A stretch of DNA of 64,000 nucleotides from Selenomonas sp. F0473 (GCF_000315545.1 NZ_JH992902.1:1796638-1860637); one strand, 5' to 3'. Shown: positions 44,296 through 54,245, numbered from the stretch's first letter. Program-made: numbers and translations. Notes: a model not told the origin generated them from the sequence alone.

Positions 44296-45441
44296 ATGAG
44301 CAGAAAAAAAATAGCTGCCGGCATCGTCCTTTCCGCGCTGGTTGGAAGCCTGCTGACCGTTTTGGCAGCCGGCGCCTTCCTCCGCGCGGCGGGATTTTAC
44401 GGCGACGACGTACTGCGCCTGTTCGGCGTCATGAAGTTCATCCAGGCGCGTTACGTGAACGCGCCCGATACCACGCATCTCATCGACGGCGCGATCGAGG
44501 GCATGGTGGCCTCCTTGGGCGATCCGCATTCCGTCTATATGCCGCCCGGGATGTTCGGGGCGCTGCGGCAGCAGACGGAGGGGGCTTTCGGCGGCATCGG
44601 CGTGACGATGGGGTTCAAGGATAAGCGCGTGAAGATCATCTCCGTGCTTGAGGGGACGCCCGGAGAGGCGGCGGGGCTGCGTGCGGGAGACGAGATCCTC
44701 GCGGTCGACGGTGCGCCGACGAGCGAGATGCAGAGCGAAGAAGTCGCGATGAACATCCGCGGCAAGGTCGGGACGAATGTTACGCTTCGCATCCTGCGCG
44801 ACGGAGCGGAGAATGACGTTACGATCACGCGCGCGACGATACAGGTGCCTTCCGTACGCGGGACGATTGTCGACGGGACGACGATCGGCTACATCCGTAT
44901 CGCGTCCTTCGCGGAGCATACGGGCGACGAGTTCGCCGCCGAGATGAACCGCCTTGCGGGGCTCGGCATGACGTCCCTCATCATCGATCTGAGAGAAAAT
45001 CCGGGCGGGCTGATCACGAGCTGCGTCGCCGTTGCCGAGCAAATTGTGCCGGCGGGACCGATCGTCTCGGTGGTTGACCGCGACGGGAACGAGGAGACCT
45101 ACCGCTCCCGTCTTGCGGAGCGGAAATATCCGATCGTTGTGCTCATCGATGAGAACAGCGCGAGCGCCTCCGAGATTCTTGCCGGCGCCCTTCAGGATAC
45201 GGGCGCCGCGACCGTCATCGGGACAACATCCTACGGCAAAGGCTCCGTGCAGACGGTACTGCCGCTCATGCATGAGGACGGGCTCAAACTCACGGTCGCA
45301 AAGTATGCGACGCCGAGCGGCCGCTTCATCGACGGGATCGGCATCGTGCCCGACGTCGTCGTCGAGCGCAGTCCGCAGGATGCGTCCGATGTGCAGTTTG
45401 AGGCCGCGAAGCGATGGCTGATCGATCATCCAACTCTCTAA
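44296..45441 (+). CDS. S41-family C-terminal processing peptidase
   Basis: 381-residue CtpA-like serine protease in the periplasm. An N-terminal hydrophobic anchor (IVLSALVGSLLTVLAAGAFL, residues 8-27) is followed by a PDZ domain (GGIGVTMGFKDKRV near 96; GLRAGDEILAVDG near 126) and the catalytic core. The Ser is in DENSASASEILAGA near 287 and the Lys in SYGKGSVQTV near 314. Often found behind ftsEX-envC in Firmicutes, where it may degrade wall hydrolases. Confidence 0.94.
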   Translation: MSRKKIAAGIVLSALVGSLLTVLAAGAFLRAAGFYGDDVLRLFGVMKFIQARYVNAPDTTHLIDGAIEGMVASLGDPHSVYMPPGMFGALRQQTEGAFGGIGVTMGFKDKRVKIISVLEGTPGEAAGLRAGDEILAVDGAPTSEMQSEEVAMNIRGKVGTNVTLRILRDGAENDVTITRATIQVPSVRGTIVDGTTIGYIRIASFAEHTGDEFAAEMNRLAGLGMTSLIIDLRENPGGLITSCVAVAEQIVPAGPIVSVVDRDGNEETYRSRLAERKYPIVVLIDENSASASEILAGALQDTGAATVIGTTSYGKGSVQTVLPLMHEDGLKLTVAKYATPSGRFIDGIGIVPDVVVERSPQDASDVQFEAAKRWLIDHPTL

Positions 45442-45473
45442 TGAAAACATAATTCTGCTCAAAGAAAAGGTTA

Positions 45474-45506
45474 GCGCCCTTGCGGTAGCATGGGCGCAAT
45501 TATTTT
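45474..45506 (+). terminator. Probable terminator of the ftsE-ctpA operon
   Basis: GCGCCC (45474-45479) and GGGCGC (45492-45497) with a 12-base loop, then AATTATTTTA. Confidence 0.5.
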
Positions 45507-45534
45507 AGATGCTTGCGATCGAGGAGGTTTTTTT

Positions 45535-46941
45535 ATGTACGGTCAAAAGCGCCGCATGCTTTGTCTGCCCTTGTTTGCCGCATATTTATTTGCGGTGCAG
45601 TCCGGGGCGGAGGCGCGCGATCTCTCTCTGCAGGAGGCCGTCGGTACGGCGCTCTCCGCAAACACGGGACTGCGCATCACGCGTCAATCGGAGCATACGG
45701 CGGATGCCGCCCTGAAACAGGCGCGCGGCAAGAACGGCGTCTCCGTATCGGCGAGCGACAGTCTGCGTGCGGGCAAGACGAACGGGGAAAGCGAACAGGC
45801 ATCGAACGGGCTGAATCTTTCGGCGAGCATGCCGCTTTACAGCGGCGGGGCGAACCGGGCGAGCATCAAGTCGGGCGAGATCGGCGCGGCGGCTGCGCGG
45901 CTCACGACGGAACGCGCACGGGAAGATCTGAAATACGAGGTGATCGCCGCGTATTACAATGCGGTCGAGGCGCTGAAGAAGACGGAAGTGCAGCGCGAAG
46001 CGGTCGGCAACTACGACGCGCATCTCGGGAATGTCACGGCGCTCTACGAGGCGGGGGCGCAGGCGCGCATCGATGTGCTGCGCTCCTCCGTCGAGCTCTC
46101 GAACGCGCGGCAGGAGCTCATCAGCGCGGAGAATGCCTACGAAGTAAATCTTGCGACGCTGCGCAATCTCCTCAATATGGACCGCGGCGAGGAACTGCAT
46201 CTCACGACGGACGTCGCCTACGTTCCTTTTGACAAGGCGGTGCAGGACTGTATTGCCTACGCCTACGGCAACCGGCGGGACCTGCAGGTGCAGAAGGACA
46301 CGCTTGCCCAGCGGGAACTCGCCGTAGACATCGCGAAGGCCGGGAAGAAGCCGACCGTCAATCTCACGGTCGGCACCGGCATCACCAGTCAATTCCGCCC
46401 GCGCAGCGATACGAATCGCGACGTCTCCGCGTCCGTCGGGGTGAACTGGAACATCTTTGACAGCGGCGTGACGCGCGCGCAGATCGACGCGGCGGAGGCC
46501 GAGCGCGACACGGCGCTGCTGAATGTCCGCAGGACCGAGGAGACGATCGATCTGGACCTGCGGAAGGCCTATCTGAACCTGCGTGAGGCGGAGAAGCGCT
46601 TTACGGCGACGGGGGACGCGGTGAAGCAGGCGGAGGAAGATTATTTCATCGCAAGTCAGCGTTACCGTGCGGGGGAGGGGATCCTCCTCGACGTGCTGGA
46701 CGCGCAGCTTGCGCTGTCGAAGGCCAAGCAGAACGATATCAACGCACGCTATGACTATGCGCGCTATCGGGCGCAGGTGGAGAATCTGATGGGCGAACCG
46801 CTCACCGCGGCGGAACGCGCCGCGGCCGACGGGCTGCCCGAGGTCACACAGGCCGAGCGCGACAGTGCGGACGCCGCAAACCTCGCGACGAGCGCGGCGG
46901 TACAGATGACGGTTGCGAAGAATGAGGTGCCCGGCAAATGA
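45535..46941 (+). CDS. TolC-family outer-membrane efflux protein
   Basis: 468 residues from ATG 45535, seven bases after GAGGAGG. Signal peptide ending near EARDLSLQEAVG. Two homologous halves of long coiled-coil helices separated by short beta strands: LTTERAREDLKYEVIAAYYN near 121 and the repeat VNWNIFDSGVTRAQIDAAEAE near 302. Forms a trimeric outer-membrane channel. The stop overlaps the adaptor start by four bases, giving one tripartite exporter operon. Confidence 0.93.
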   Translation: MYGQKRRMLCLPLFAAYLFAVQSGAEARDLSLQEAVGTALSANTGLRITRQSEHTADAALKQARGKNGVSVSASDSLRAGKTNGESEQASNGLNLSASMPLYSGGANRASIKSGEIGAAAARLTTERAREDLKYEVIAAYYNAVEALKKTEVQREAVGNYDAHLGNVTALYEAGAQARIDVLRSSVELSNARQELISAENAYEVNLATLRNLLNMDRGEELHLTTDVAYVPFDKAVQDCIAYAYGNRRDLQVQKDTLAQRELAVDIAKAGKKPTVNLTVGTGITSQFRPRSDTNRDVSASVGVNWNIFDSGVTRAQIDAAEAERDTALLNVRRTEETIDLDLRKAYLNLREAEKRFTATGDAVKQAEEDYFIASQRYRAGEGILLDVLDAQLALSKAKQNDINARYDYARYRAQVENLMGEPLTAAERAAADGLPEVTQAERDSADAANLATSAAVQMTVAKNEVPGK

Positions 46942-48059
46942 AACGGAAGAAAATCATCGGTATCGGTGTGCTGATCGCGGCGGTCGTCGCTTTCGGCGGC
47001 TATTACTACTATTCGGCGGGCGAGGCGGAAAAATCCGCGCAGGTCGTTGAGACCGTTGCCGTACAGCGTATGGATATCAAGTCGACCGTCGAGGCGACGG
47101 GGACGATACAGCCCGTCGATTCCGTTGAGGTCAGCTCCAAGATCACCGCGCGCATCAGCTCGGTGCTCGTGAAGGAGAACGATACGGTGACGGCAGGACA
47201 GACCGTCGCGACGCTCGACGGCAAGGACTACGAGGCGAAGCGGGACCAGGCGCAGTACCGTGTGACGAATACGCGTGCAAAGTACAACCGTATGAACTAT
47301 CTCGCGGGCATCGGGGCAAAATCCCAGCAGGATCTTGAAGATGCGGCATATAACTACGATACGGCGCAGTCGACGCTCGAAGAGGCGGTCTCCGACGCGA
47401 ACGAGACCATCATCACCGCGCCGATCTCGGGCGTCGTCGTCGGCGAACCGAAGACGGCGGGGACGATGGCCGTGCAGGGGTCGGACAACCCGACCGTCAT
47501 CATGCGCATCGCGGATCTCTCGCGCAAGCAGATCAAGGCGAAGGTTGATGAGACCGATATCGGCAATATCCGCGTGGGGCAGGATGCGACGTTCACGGTC
47601 GACGCCTTTACGGATCAAAAATTTACGGCGCGCGTCTCGAAGATCTCTCAGACCGACGTTTCAAACAGCTGGGATACGAGTTCATCGAGTTCGTCGAGTT
47701 CCTCGTCCTCGAGCGCGAGCGTTATCTATTACTACGTCACGCTCGACGTGGACGATCCGGACAGTATGCTTCTGCCCGCGATGACCGCGCGCGTCGTGAT
47801 CAATACGGCGGACAAAGCGGATGCGCTCGTCGTTCCCCTTTCCGCGCTCAAGACGGATGCGCAGGGGTCCTACGTGTTTGTCCTCAAGGAGGACGGCACG
47901 CAGGAGCAGCGCTATGTCGAGACGGGCATCTACAGCGACGAATACGTCGAGATTCTTTCGGGGCTGGACGAGGGGGAACGCGTCGTCAATACCTACACGT
48001 CAAAGGCGGCAAAGGCGGCAAGCAGCGTGAAACAGGACGGCGGACCGCCGCCGTTCTGA
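46938..48059 (+). CDS. MacA-like periplasmic adaptor
   Basis: 373 residues. An N-terminal anchor (IIGIGVLIAAVVAFGGYYYY) is followed by the lipoyl half-motifs STVEATGTIQPVDSVEV near 53 and ITAPISGVVVGEPKTAGT near 157 around a helical hairpin. In the beta-barrel domain near residue 240 there is a run of about twelve Ser encoded by imperfect TCGAGT/TCGTCG repeats (47684-47718). Bridges the TolC-like channel and the MacB-like pump. Confidence 0.92.
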   Translation: MKRKKIIGIGVLIAAVVAFGGYYYYSAGEAEKSAQVVETVAVQRMDIKSTVEATGTIQPVDSVEVSSKITARISSVLVKENDTVTAGQTVATLDGKDYEAKRDQAQYRVTNTRAKYNRMNYLAGIGAKSQQDLEDAAYNYDTAQSTLEEAVSDANETIITAPISGVVVGEPKTAGTMAVQGSDNPTVIMRIADLSRKQIKAKVDETDIGNIRVGQDATFTVDAFTDQKFTARVSKISQTDVSNSWDTSSSSSSSSSSSSASVIYYYVTLDVDDPDSMLLPAMTARVVINTADKADALVVPLSALKTDAQGSYVFVLKEDGTQEQRYVETGIYSDEYVEILSGLDEGERVVNTYTSKAAKAASSVKQDGGPPPF

Positions 48060-48073
48060 TGCGGGGGGACATC

Positions 48074-48796
48074 ATGCAGACCAAAGAAACACATCCCGCG
48101 GCCATTCGTCTCCACGGCATCCGCAAGGTCTACCGCATCGGCGGGGAGGAGCTCGCGGCGCTCGACGGCATCGACCTCGACATTCATCGCGGCGAGTTTG
48201 CCGCGCTGATGGGACCCTCGGGTTCCGGCAAGTCTACGCTGATGAATATTCTCGGCTGTCTTGACCGTCCGACCGAGGGCTCCTACCGGCTCGACGGCGA
48301 CGAGGTTGCGGGGCTCGACGACGACGCGCTCGCCGTCACGCGCAACAAAAAGATCGGCTTCGTCTTTCAGAATTTCAACCTGCTCCCGCGTATCTCCGCG
48401 CTTGAAAACGTCGCTCTCCCGCTTGTCTATGCGGGCGTACGCAAAAAAGAGCGCCTGGCGCGCGCACAGGAAGTGCTCGCATCCGTCGGTCTGGCCGACC
48501 GCGGCGGACATCTGCCGAACGAACTCTCGGGCGGCCAGCGCCAGCGCGTCGCGATCGCCCGCGCGCTCGTCAACGAGCCGCATATCATCATGGCGGACGA
48601 GCCGACGGGCAACCTCGACACCAAGTCCACGAAAGAGATCATGGATATCTTTGAAAAGATGCATGAGAAGGGGCATACGATCATCCTTGTCACGCACGAG
48701 CCGGAAATCGCCGTGCGCGCGAGCCGCCAGCTCCTCGTCCGCGACGGCAGGATCACGCGCGACGAAGGAAAGGGGGTCGTGATGGATGTTGTTTAA
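48074..48796 (+). CDS. MacB-type ABC exporter, ATP-binding subunit
   Basis: 240 residues from ATG 48074 (after GGGGGGACATC; an ATG at 48059 would add five). Walker [13 protein letters not shown] near residue 46, the Q-loop QNFNLLPRISAL near 99, signature [14 protein letters not shown] near 149, Walker [14 protein letters not shown] near 170. LolD/MacB subclass. Overlaps the permease by 11 bases. Export substrate unknown: antibiotic, lipopeptide or siderophore are all possible. Confidence 0.94.
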   Translation: MQTKETHPAAIRLHGIRKVYRIGGEELAALDGIDLDIHRGEFAALMGPSGSGKSTLMNILGCLDRPTEGSYRLDGDEVAGLDDDALAVTRNKKIGFVFQNFNLLPRISALENVALPLVYAGVRKKERLARAQEVLASVGLADRGGHLPNELSGGQRQRVAIARALVNEPHIIMADEPTGNLDTKSTKEIMDIFEKMHEKGHTIILVTHEPEIAVRASRQLLVRDGRITRDEGKGVVMDVV

Positions 48797-50003
48797 GGAA
48801 TGCTTCGCCATGGCGCTGAATGCGCTCCTTGCGAACAAGCTCCGCTCCCTCCTCACGATGCTCGGTATCATCATCGGTGTCGGCGCGGTCATTGCGATGG
48901 TCTCCATCGGCATGGGCGTCCGAACGAGCGTGACGAACTCCTTTGCCAGTCTCGGTACGAATATGCTCATCGTTATGCCGGGCTCCACCAATAAGGGCGG
49001 CATCCGCGGTGCAGCAGGCTCGCGCAAATCCCTCAAATACGACGACGCTAAGGCGATTGCAGCCAAAATCAAGGGCATTGACTATGTTTCGCCGACGGTA
49101 AACACCTCCTATCAAGTCGTCAACGGCAACCTCAACTGGAATACGGAGGTGATGGGAGTCACGCCGGAGCTGATGCAGATCCGCTCGCTCAAGGTGGAAA
49201 ACGGCTCTTTCATCACGGCGAGCGATCTCAGCAAACGCAGCCGCGTCGCCGTGATCGGCGCGACCGTCGCCGCGAATCTGTTCGGCGCGGAGAATCCGGT
49301 CGGTCAAAATATCCGCATCAATAATCAGCCGTTTAAGGTCATTGGCCTCATCGCTTCGAAGGGACAGTCGTCCATGGGGCAGGATCAGGACGATGTGATC
49401 TATATTCCGCTGACCACAGCGCAGGAGCGCATGCTTGCGATCACCCATGTGCAGTCGATCAATATTCAGGTGTCCGACCCGGCGCGCATGGATCAGGTAC
49501 AGAGCGAGATCGAGACCTTGCTGCGGTCGCGGCATCATATACGTACCGGTACGGAGGACGACTTCACTGTGCGCAATATGACGAGCCTTATGGAGTCCTT
49601 TACAGAGAGCACAAATATGATCACGCTGCTGCTCGGCTCGATTGCGGGGATCTCTCTGCTCGTCGGCGGCATCGGCATCATGAACATCATGATGGTTTCT
49701 GTTACCGAGCGCACACGCGAGATCGGCATCCGCAAGGCGCTAGGGGCGACCTCGTCGAATGTCCTTATGCAGTTCATGATCGAGTCCATGGTGATCGGCA
49801 TTGTCGGCGGGGTGATCGGGATTGTGATGGGCGTCTCGCTCTCGGAGACCATTGCAAAATTCGGCGCGCTCGAGACGACGATTTCACTGTTGCCGATCGT
49901 CGTCTCGTTCACCTTCGCGGTCGGCATCGGTCTCTTTTTCGGCATCTATCCCGCACGCAAGGCGGCGCGGCTCGATCCCATCGATGCTCTGCGCTACGAG
50001 TAA
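48786..50003 (+). CDS. MacB-type ABC exporter, permease subunit
   Basis: 405 residues with the MacB topology: one N-terminal helix (LLTMLGIIIGVGAVIAMVSIG near 20), a large periplasmic MacB_PCD domain (55-275), and three C-terminal helices. The signature RTREIGIRKALGAT is near 314. FtsX domain near 280-400. Separate from its ATPase, unlike E. coli MacB where both are fused. Last gene of the tolC-adaptor-ATPase-permease operon. Confidence 0.95.
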   Translation: MLFKECFAMALNALLANKLRSLLTMLGIIIGVGAVIAMVSIGMGVRTSVTNSFASLGTNMLIVMPGSTNKGGIRGAAGSRKSLKYDDAKAIAAKIKGIDYVSPTVNTSYQVVNGNLNWNTEVMGVTPELMQIRSLKVENGSFITASDLSKRSRVAVIGATVAANLFGAENPVGQNIRINNQPFKVIGLIASKGQSSMGQDQDDVIYIPLTTAQERMLAITHVQSINIQVSDPARMDQVQSEIETLLRSRHHIRTGTEDDFTVRNMTSLMESFTESTNMITLLLGSIAGISLLVGGIGIMNIMMVSVTERTREIGIRKALGATSSNVLMQFMIESMVIGIVGGVIGIVMGVSLSETIAKFGALETTISLLPIVVSFTFAVGIGLFFGIYPARKAARLDPIDALRYE

Positions 50004-50069
50004 GCGGGAGGATATAGTTTTCGTTTTGTGATGTGTCCCGTGCGGACATGCAAGAGAGGAGAATATCTT

Positions 50070-50681
50070 ATGCGAAAAAAACGTTCTTTCAAGATTCTTT
50101 CCGGGATGCTCGTGGCAGCGGCAGTGCTCGTCGCCGTTCCCCTGAACGTCCCTGCAGCACAGGCGCGCTCCTATACGTCTGCGCAGGAGATGGACGGTAT
50201 GCCCAATCCGATGGTTGAATATCAGTCCGTTGCAGAGGCGGCGCAGGCGGCGGGCTATTATCCCCTGTCACTGTCGGAACTCACGGGCTATCAGGCGGAG
50301 CATATCTACGTCATTGCGGGCGACCTCATCGATATCCGTTATGCACGCATCCGGAACGACAACGCAAAGCTGCTCGTGCGCACGGCGCCCGCCAATCTGA
50401 TGCAGAATGACGATATCAGCGGCATCTATGGCGCAACGTGGAAGAAGGTGACCATGCGCGGTGTCCCCGTGTCGATTGCGGAGGTCAAAGATGAGAACGG
50501 GATGACGACCAACTACGCCGCACATTGGGCAGTTGGCGACTATCTCTTTGCGGTACAATCTGAAGGGATTTCCTACACGGCGTTCATGCGCGCCTTGTTG
50601 GACGGGCCGGTCGATTTGTCGGTGAACTATTTTACGAAGATAGAGCATCACTCCATGGATGACGATACGATTCCGTATTGA
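50070..50681 (+). CDS. Secreted protein, DUF4367-like
   Basis: 203 residues from ATG 50070 after AGAGAGGAG. Signal peptide RKKRSFKILSGMLVAAAV then AQARSYTSAQ. The mature part has NPMVEYQSVAEAAQAAGYYPLSL near 46 and a beta-sandwich-like region (ISGIYGATWKKVTMRGVPV, then AAHWAVGDYLFAV near 150). Secreted proteins of this pattern are frequent in Selenomonas-like genomes and uncharacterised; DUF4367 is my best guess. Monocistronic. Confidence 0.65.
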   Translation: MRKKRSFKILSGMLVAAAVLVAVPLNVPAAQARSYTSAQEMDGMPNPMVEYQSVAEAAQAAGYYPLSLSELTGYQAEHIYVIAGDLIDIRYARIRNDNAKLLVRTAPANLMQNDDISGIYGATWKKVTMRGVPVSIAEVKDENGMTTNYAAHWAVGDYLFAVQSEGISYTAFMRALLDGPVDLSVNYFTKIEHHSMDDDTIPY

Positions 50682-50771
50682 AAAACAGAGATGCAGTACA
50701 TCGCCGTTCGTTGTTATAGGGAACAGCAGCACGGCGCCGCTGCGAGGGCAGCGTCATTACGTTCAATTACA

Positions 50772-50805
50772 AATAAAAGAGCCGCATCTTTATCGGGTGC
50801 GGCTT
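50772..50805 (-). terminator. Terminator of the cupin gene
   Basis: On the minus strand GCCGCA and TGCGGC (50798-50803, 50781-50786) enclose an 11-base loop, followed by TCTTTTATTTG. Confidence 0.6.
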
Positions 50806-50825
50806 CTTCGTTTGTGTACAAATAT

Positions 50826-51170
50826 TTACTTATTGATGACGAGCGCCATAAAGACGAGATCCTCGTTGTCCGAGATGTTCTCGATGGCGTGCGCTTCGCC
50901 GTCGCCGCAGAACGTCGTCGTCCCGGGGCCGATCTCGACCTCCGTGCCGTTGTCGTTATAGCGGGCGCGGCCGGAGAGAATATGGTAGGTCTCCGTGTTG
51001 CCCTCGTGCCGATGCAGCCCCATCGAGGCGTGCGGCGGGATGGTGACGCGCGCATACATCGCGCATTTGCCGTCGAGCTCTGCCGGACCGAGGAGCTTTT
51101 CAATATGGATGGTGCCGCTGCCGCCGAAGCGGTTCTCGGCAGAGATGCGTTCGTGCCGTGTGATCGCCAT
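50826..51170 (-). CDS. Small cupin-domain protein
   Basis: 114 residues, ATG 51170 after AAAAGGAG. Single cupin barrel with both metal motifs: GLHRHEGNTETYHILSG near residue 56 (His-x-His and Glu) and, more diverged, FCGDGEAHAIENISD near 86. Such stand-alone cupins bind a divalent metal and may act as isomerases, dioxygenases or sensors. Convergent with the gene at 50070; no operon partner. Confidence 0.88.
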   Translation of the reverse strand: MAITRHERISAENRFGGSGTIHIEKLLGPAELDGKCAMYARVTIPPHASMGLHRHEGNTETYHILSGRARYNDNGTEVEIGPGTTTFCGDGEAHAIENISDNEDLVFMALVINK

Positions 51171-51295
51171 GCGTGGATCTCTCCTTTTCTTTTTCCATAG
51201 AGTTTGATAGAATACAAAAGAGGGCGTTTAGAGAAATATACGCTCCCTATATCTTCTAAAAAAAATATTCGCGGTGGAGGCGCATTTTCCTTTTT

Positions 51296-52051
51296 ATGAT
51301 CTACGTTTTGAAATTTGGCGCGGCATGGATTCTGCCGCCGGGCATCTTCATCCTCGCGCTTTTTTGTATCGCCGTATATCTTTGGCGGCAGCGTATGAAG
51401 GCGGCTGCGGGGCTCCTCGCGGGAATTGCGCTCGTTTTCTATCTCCTCACGACGGGCGCGGTCGCCGACCTCCTGATGGGCGGCCTTGAGCGTACCTATG
51501 CAGTGCCGGCGCAGCCGCGGGGAGATATCATCGTCATGCTCGGCGGCGGCGCGATCGGCGGCGTGCAGGATGTGGACGGCGAGGGGATGCTGGCGCCCAG
51601 TCCCTCCTCCCGCCTCTTGACCGCCGTGCGCCTTCATGACAAACTCGGGCTGCCGATCCTGCTCTCGGGCGGCAGGGTGTTTAAGGACACGGGCTCGGAG
51701 TCCGAGATCGGGCGGCGCGTCCTCATTTCGCTCGGGGTGCCCGCGGATCAAATCTACGTGGAAGCGGACAGCCTCACCACGGGGCAAAATGCGCGCAACA
51801 CGGCGGAGATCCTGCGCCGCGAAGGTTTTACGCATCCGATCCTCGTGACGTCGGCATTCCACCTGCCGCGCGCCGTGCTGAACTTTGAGAAGCAGGGCGT
51901 CGAGGTGACGCCTTATCCGTCGGATTTTTGGGTGCCCGCGCATCCGAACCTCAACCCGCTGAAATTCGCGCCGAGCGTCCCGCCCTTTCAGACCAATGTC
52001 ACGTTCCTGCGTGAAGAACTGCGGACGTTCATCACGAGGTATTTGGAATGA
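51296..52051 (+). CDS. YdcF/ElyC-family (DUF218) envelope protein
   Basis: 251 residues: two N-terminal membrane helices (residues 7-30, 37-58), then a DUF218 domain: DIIVMLGGGAIGG near 78, SSRLLTAVRLHDKLGLP near 104, ILLSGGRVF near 121, and VTSAFHLPRAVLNFEKQG near 184. E. coli ElyC/SanA relatives act in envelope precursor homeostasis. Ends in a four-base overlap with the MATE gene, so cotranscribed. Confidence 0.9.
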   Translation: MIYVLKFGAAWILPPGIFILALFCIAVYLWRQRMKAAAGLLAGIALVFYLLTTGAVADLLMGGLERTYAVPAQPRGDIIVMLGGGAIGGVQDVDGEGMLAPSPSSRLLTAVRLHDKLGLPILLSGGRVFKDTGSESEIGRRVLISLGVPADQIYVEADSLTTGQNARNTAEILRREGFTHPILVTSAFHLPRAVLNFEKQGVEVTPYPSDFWVPAHPNLNPLKFAPSVPPFQTNVTFLREELRTFITRYLE

Positions 52052-53400
52052 CGAAGAATTTGACCGTAGGCGATCCGCTGCGGCTGCTCTTCTTCTTTAC
52101 GCTGCCGCTCGTTGCGGGGAATATGATGCAGCAGCTCTATGCGTTCGTCGATACGCTGATCGTCGGGCGGTTCCTCGGGGTCTCGGCGCTGGCGGCGGTC
52201 GGCTGTACGGGCAGTTTGATGTTCCTTGCGCTCGGTTTCATCATGGGTTTTTGCGTCGGCATGACCATCTGCACGGGCCAGCGCTTTGGCGCGGGGGATA
52301 TGGAGGGCGTGCGGCGGAGCGCGGCCGCGTGCCTTGTGCTCGGGACGGCGGTGACACTCCTTCTTACGGCGCTTGTCCTGCCGCTCACACGCCCGCTGCT
52401 CATGCTTATGGAGACGCCCGCGGAGATCATTGACGGCGCGCAGGATTTTATCAGCGTTGTTTTCGCAGGGCTCGTCATCTTCCTCTTTCTCTATCTGCAA
52501 AACTGCCTCGTGCGCGCGCTTGGAGACAGTAAAATCCCGACCCTGATGCTTGGTATCGCGCTCTTTCTCAACATCGTCCTCGAGCCGATCGCGATTCTCG
52601 TGCTGGAATGGGGGATTCCCGGCGCAGCGCTCGCGACCGTCATTTCGCAGGGGCTTGGCGCGCTGATATTCTTCGCCTACATTCGGCGGCGCATCCCCGC
52701 GCTCCATGTGCGGCGGTCGGATTTTTTCCTTAACCGAGCGCTGCTTTGGGAGCATCTGCGCGTGGGTCTGCCGATGGGATTTCAGGGCACGGTCATTGCC
52801 GTCGGCGCGGTGATTCTCCAAATCGCGCTGAACAATCTCGGCGCGGTTGCCGTTGCCGCGTATGCGGCGTCGCAGAAAATTGACGCCGTCGCCGTCATGC
52901 CGATGCTGTCTTTTGGCTACGCGATGGCGGCGTACACCGCACAAAACTATGGCGCGCAGCAGTATGACCGCATTCGTGCGGGGGTGCGCGCCTGCCTGAA
53001 ACTTTCGATGGGCTTTGCCGTGTTGATCGGAGCGCTGCTCATCGCGTTCGGTACGAATATTCTCGCGCTCTTCGTCGGTGACGATGCGGCGGCAGCCGAT
53101 GTCATTTCCTACGGTCGTATGTTTCTTATCGTCAACGGTTCCTGCTATCTGATTCTCGCGCTCCTGCTCGTCTACCGGAACGTCCTGCAGGGACTCGGGC
53201 AGAGCGTGATGCCGACCGTTGCGGGGGCGATGGAACTCCTTATGCGCGCAGGTGCGGCGATCTTCCTCTGCGCGCAGTTCGGCTTCCTGGGAGCCTGCTT
53301 TGCAAACCCTCTCGCATGGATCGGCGCGGGGGTGCCTGTTGCGATTGCGTATTATTGGACGGAGAAAACGCTCGGCGCGGATCGGGATGTTTGCGCCTGA
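52048..53400 (+). CDS. MATE-family efflux transporter
   Basis: 450 residues, twelve membrane helices in two homologous halves. Signature region LFFFTLPLVAGNMMQQLYAFVDTLIVGRFLG near 12-42 and the second-half equivalent LRVGLPMGFQGTVIAVGAVILQ near 240. Cation-coupled export of drugs or metabolites. Its start overlaps the YdcF gene's stop (ATGA). Confidence 0.93.
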   Translation: MTKNLTVGDPLRLLFFFTLPLVAGNMMQQLYAFVDTLIVGRFLGVSALAAVGCTGSLMFLALGFIMGFCVGMTICTGQRFGAGDMEGVRRSAAACLVLGTAVTLLLTALVLPLTRPLLMLMETPAEIIDGAQDFISVVFAGLVIFLFLYLQNCLVRALGDSKIPTLMLGIALFLNIVLEPIAILVLEWGIPGAALATVISQGLGALIFFAYIRRRIPALHVRRSDFFLNRALLWEHLRVGLPMGFQGTVIAVGAVILQIALNNLGAVAVAAYAASQKIDAVAVMPMLSFGYAMAAYTAQNYGAQQYDRIRAGVRACLKLSMGFAVLIGALLIAFGTNILALFVGDDAAAADVISYGRMFLIVNGSCYLILALLLVYRNVLQGLGQSVMPTVAGAMELLMRAGAAIFLCAQFGFLGACFANPLAWIGAGVPVAIAYYWTEKTLGADRDVCA

Positions 53401-53409
53401 CTTTTCACT

Positions 53410-53457
53410 AAAAAAGCTGCTGCACGAAGGGCGATACGTTCGTGCGGCAGCCTTTTT
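53410..53457. terminator. Bidirectional terminator
   Basis: A 13-bp stem with one G-T (53416-53428 with 53439-53451), flanked by six A and five T; shared by the convergent MATE gene and ABC importer operon. Confidence 0.85.
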
Positions 53458-53459
53458 AT

Positions 53460-54245
53460 CTACAGCATATTTCTCAAAAATTCCTTTGTCCGTTCCTCGC
53501 GCGGTGCGGAGAAGAGCGCGTCCGGCGCGCCCTCTTCGACGATGCGGCCGTGCTCCATGAAGATGACGTTCGTCGCGGCCTCGCGCGCGAACGCCATCTC
53601 GTGCGTGACGACGATCATCGTCATGCGCTCGGCGGCAAGCGCGCGCATCGTGCGCAGCACTTCGCCCGTCAGTTCGGGGTCGAGCGCGGAGGTGGGCTCG
53701 TCAAAGAGCATGATGTCCGGACACATCGCGAGCGCCCGCGCGATGGCGACGCGCTGCTGCTGGCCGCCCGAGAGCTGTGCGGGATAGGCGTTCTCGCGAT
53801 CCGCAAGCCCGACCTTTTGGAGAAGTTCCCGGGCGTAGGGGAGAATCGCGCTCTTTGCCATCCCCTTGACATGACACGGCGCCTCGATGAGGTTCTCGAT
53901 GACCGTCATATGGGGGAAGAGATTGAACTGCTGGAAGACCATCCCCGTGGAGGCGAGGATATCGCGCGCCGCACGCGGCTCCGCGTAGGCTGCCTGCATC
54001 TCGCCCGGCTTTGTTTGGCAGAGCGCCCTGCCGCGGATGACGATATCGCCGCTGTCGACGGTTTCGAGCTTGTTGATGCAGCGGAGCAGCGTGGATTTCC
54101 CGGAACCCGAGGGGCCGATGATCGCGAGGACTTCGCCGCGCGCGAGCGAGAGATCGATGCCGCGCAGCACCTCCGTTCCGCCGAATGTCTTGCGGATGCC
54201 GCGCATCGTGAGCATCGTTTCCGTATCAACGGTCATATCTGCCAT
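53460..54245 (-). CDS. Polar amino-acid ABC importer, ATP-binding protein
   Basis: 261 residues; ATG 54245 after GGAGGCGCACT. GlnQ-type ATPase: Walker [17 protein letters not shown] near 42, Q-loop [15 protein letters not shown] near 98, signature [15 protein letters not shown] near 153, Walker [16 protein letters not shown] near 173, H-loop [13 protein letters not shown] near 206. Overlaps the permease by 20 bases. Confidence 0.94.
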   Translation of the reverse strand: MADMTVDTETMLTMRGIRKTFGGTEVLRGIDLSLARGEVLAIIGPSGSGKSTLLRCINKLETVDSGDIVIRGRALCQTKPGEMQAAYAEPRAARDILASTGMVFQQFNLFPHMTVIENLIEAPCHVKGMAKSAILPYARELLQKVGLADRENAYPAQLSGGQQQRVAIARALAMCPDIMLFDEPTSALDPELTGEVLRTMRALAAERMTMIVVTHEMAFAREAATNVIFMEHGRIVEEGAPDALFSAPREERTKEFLRNML

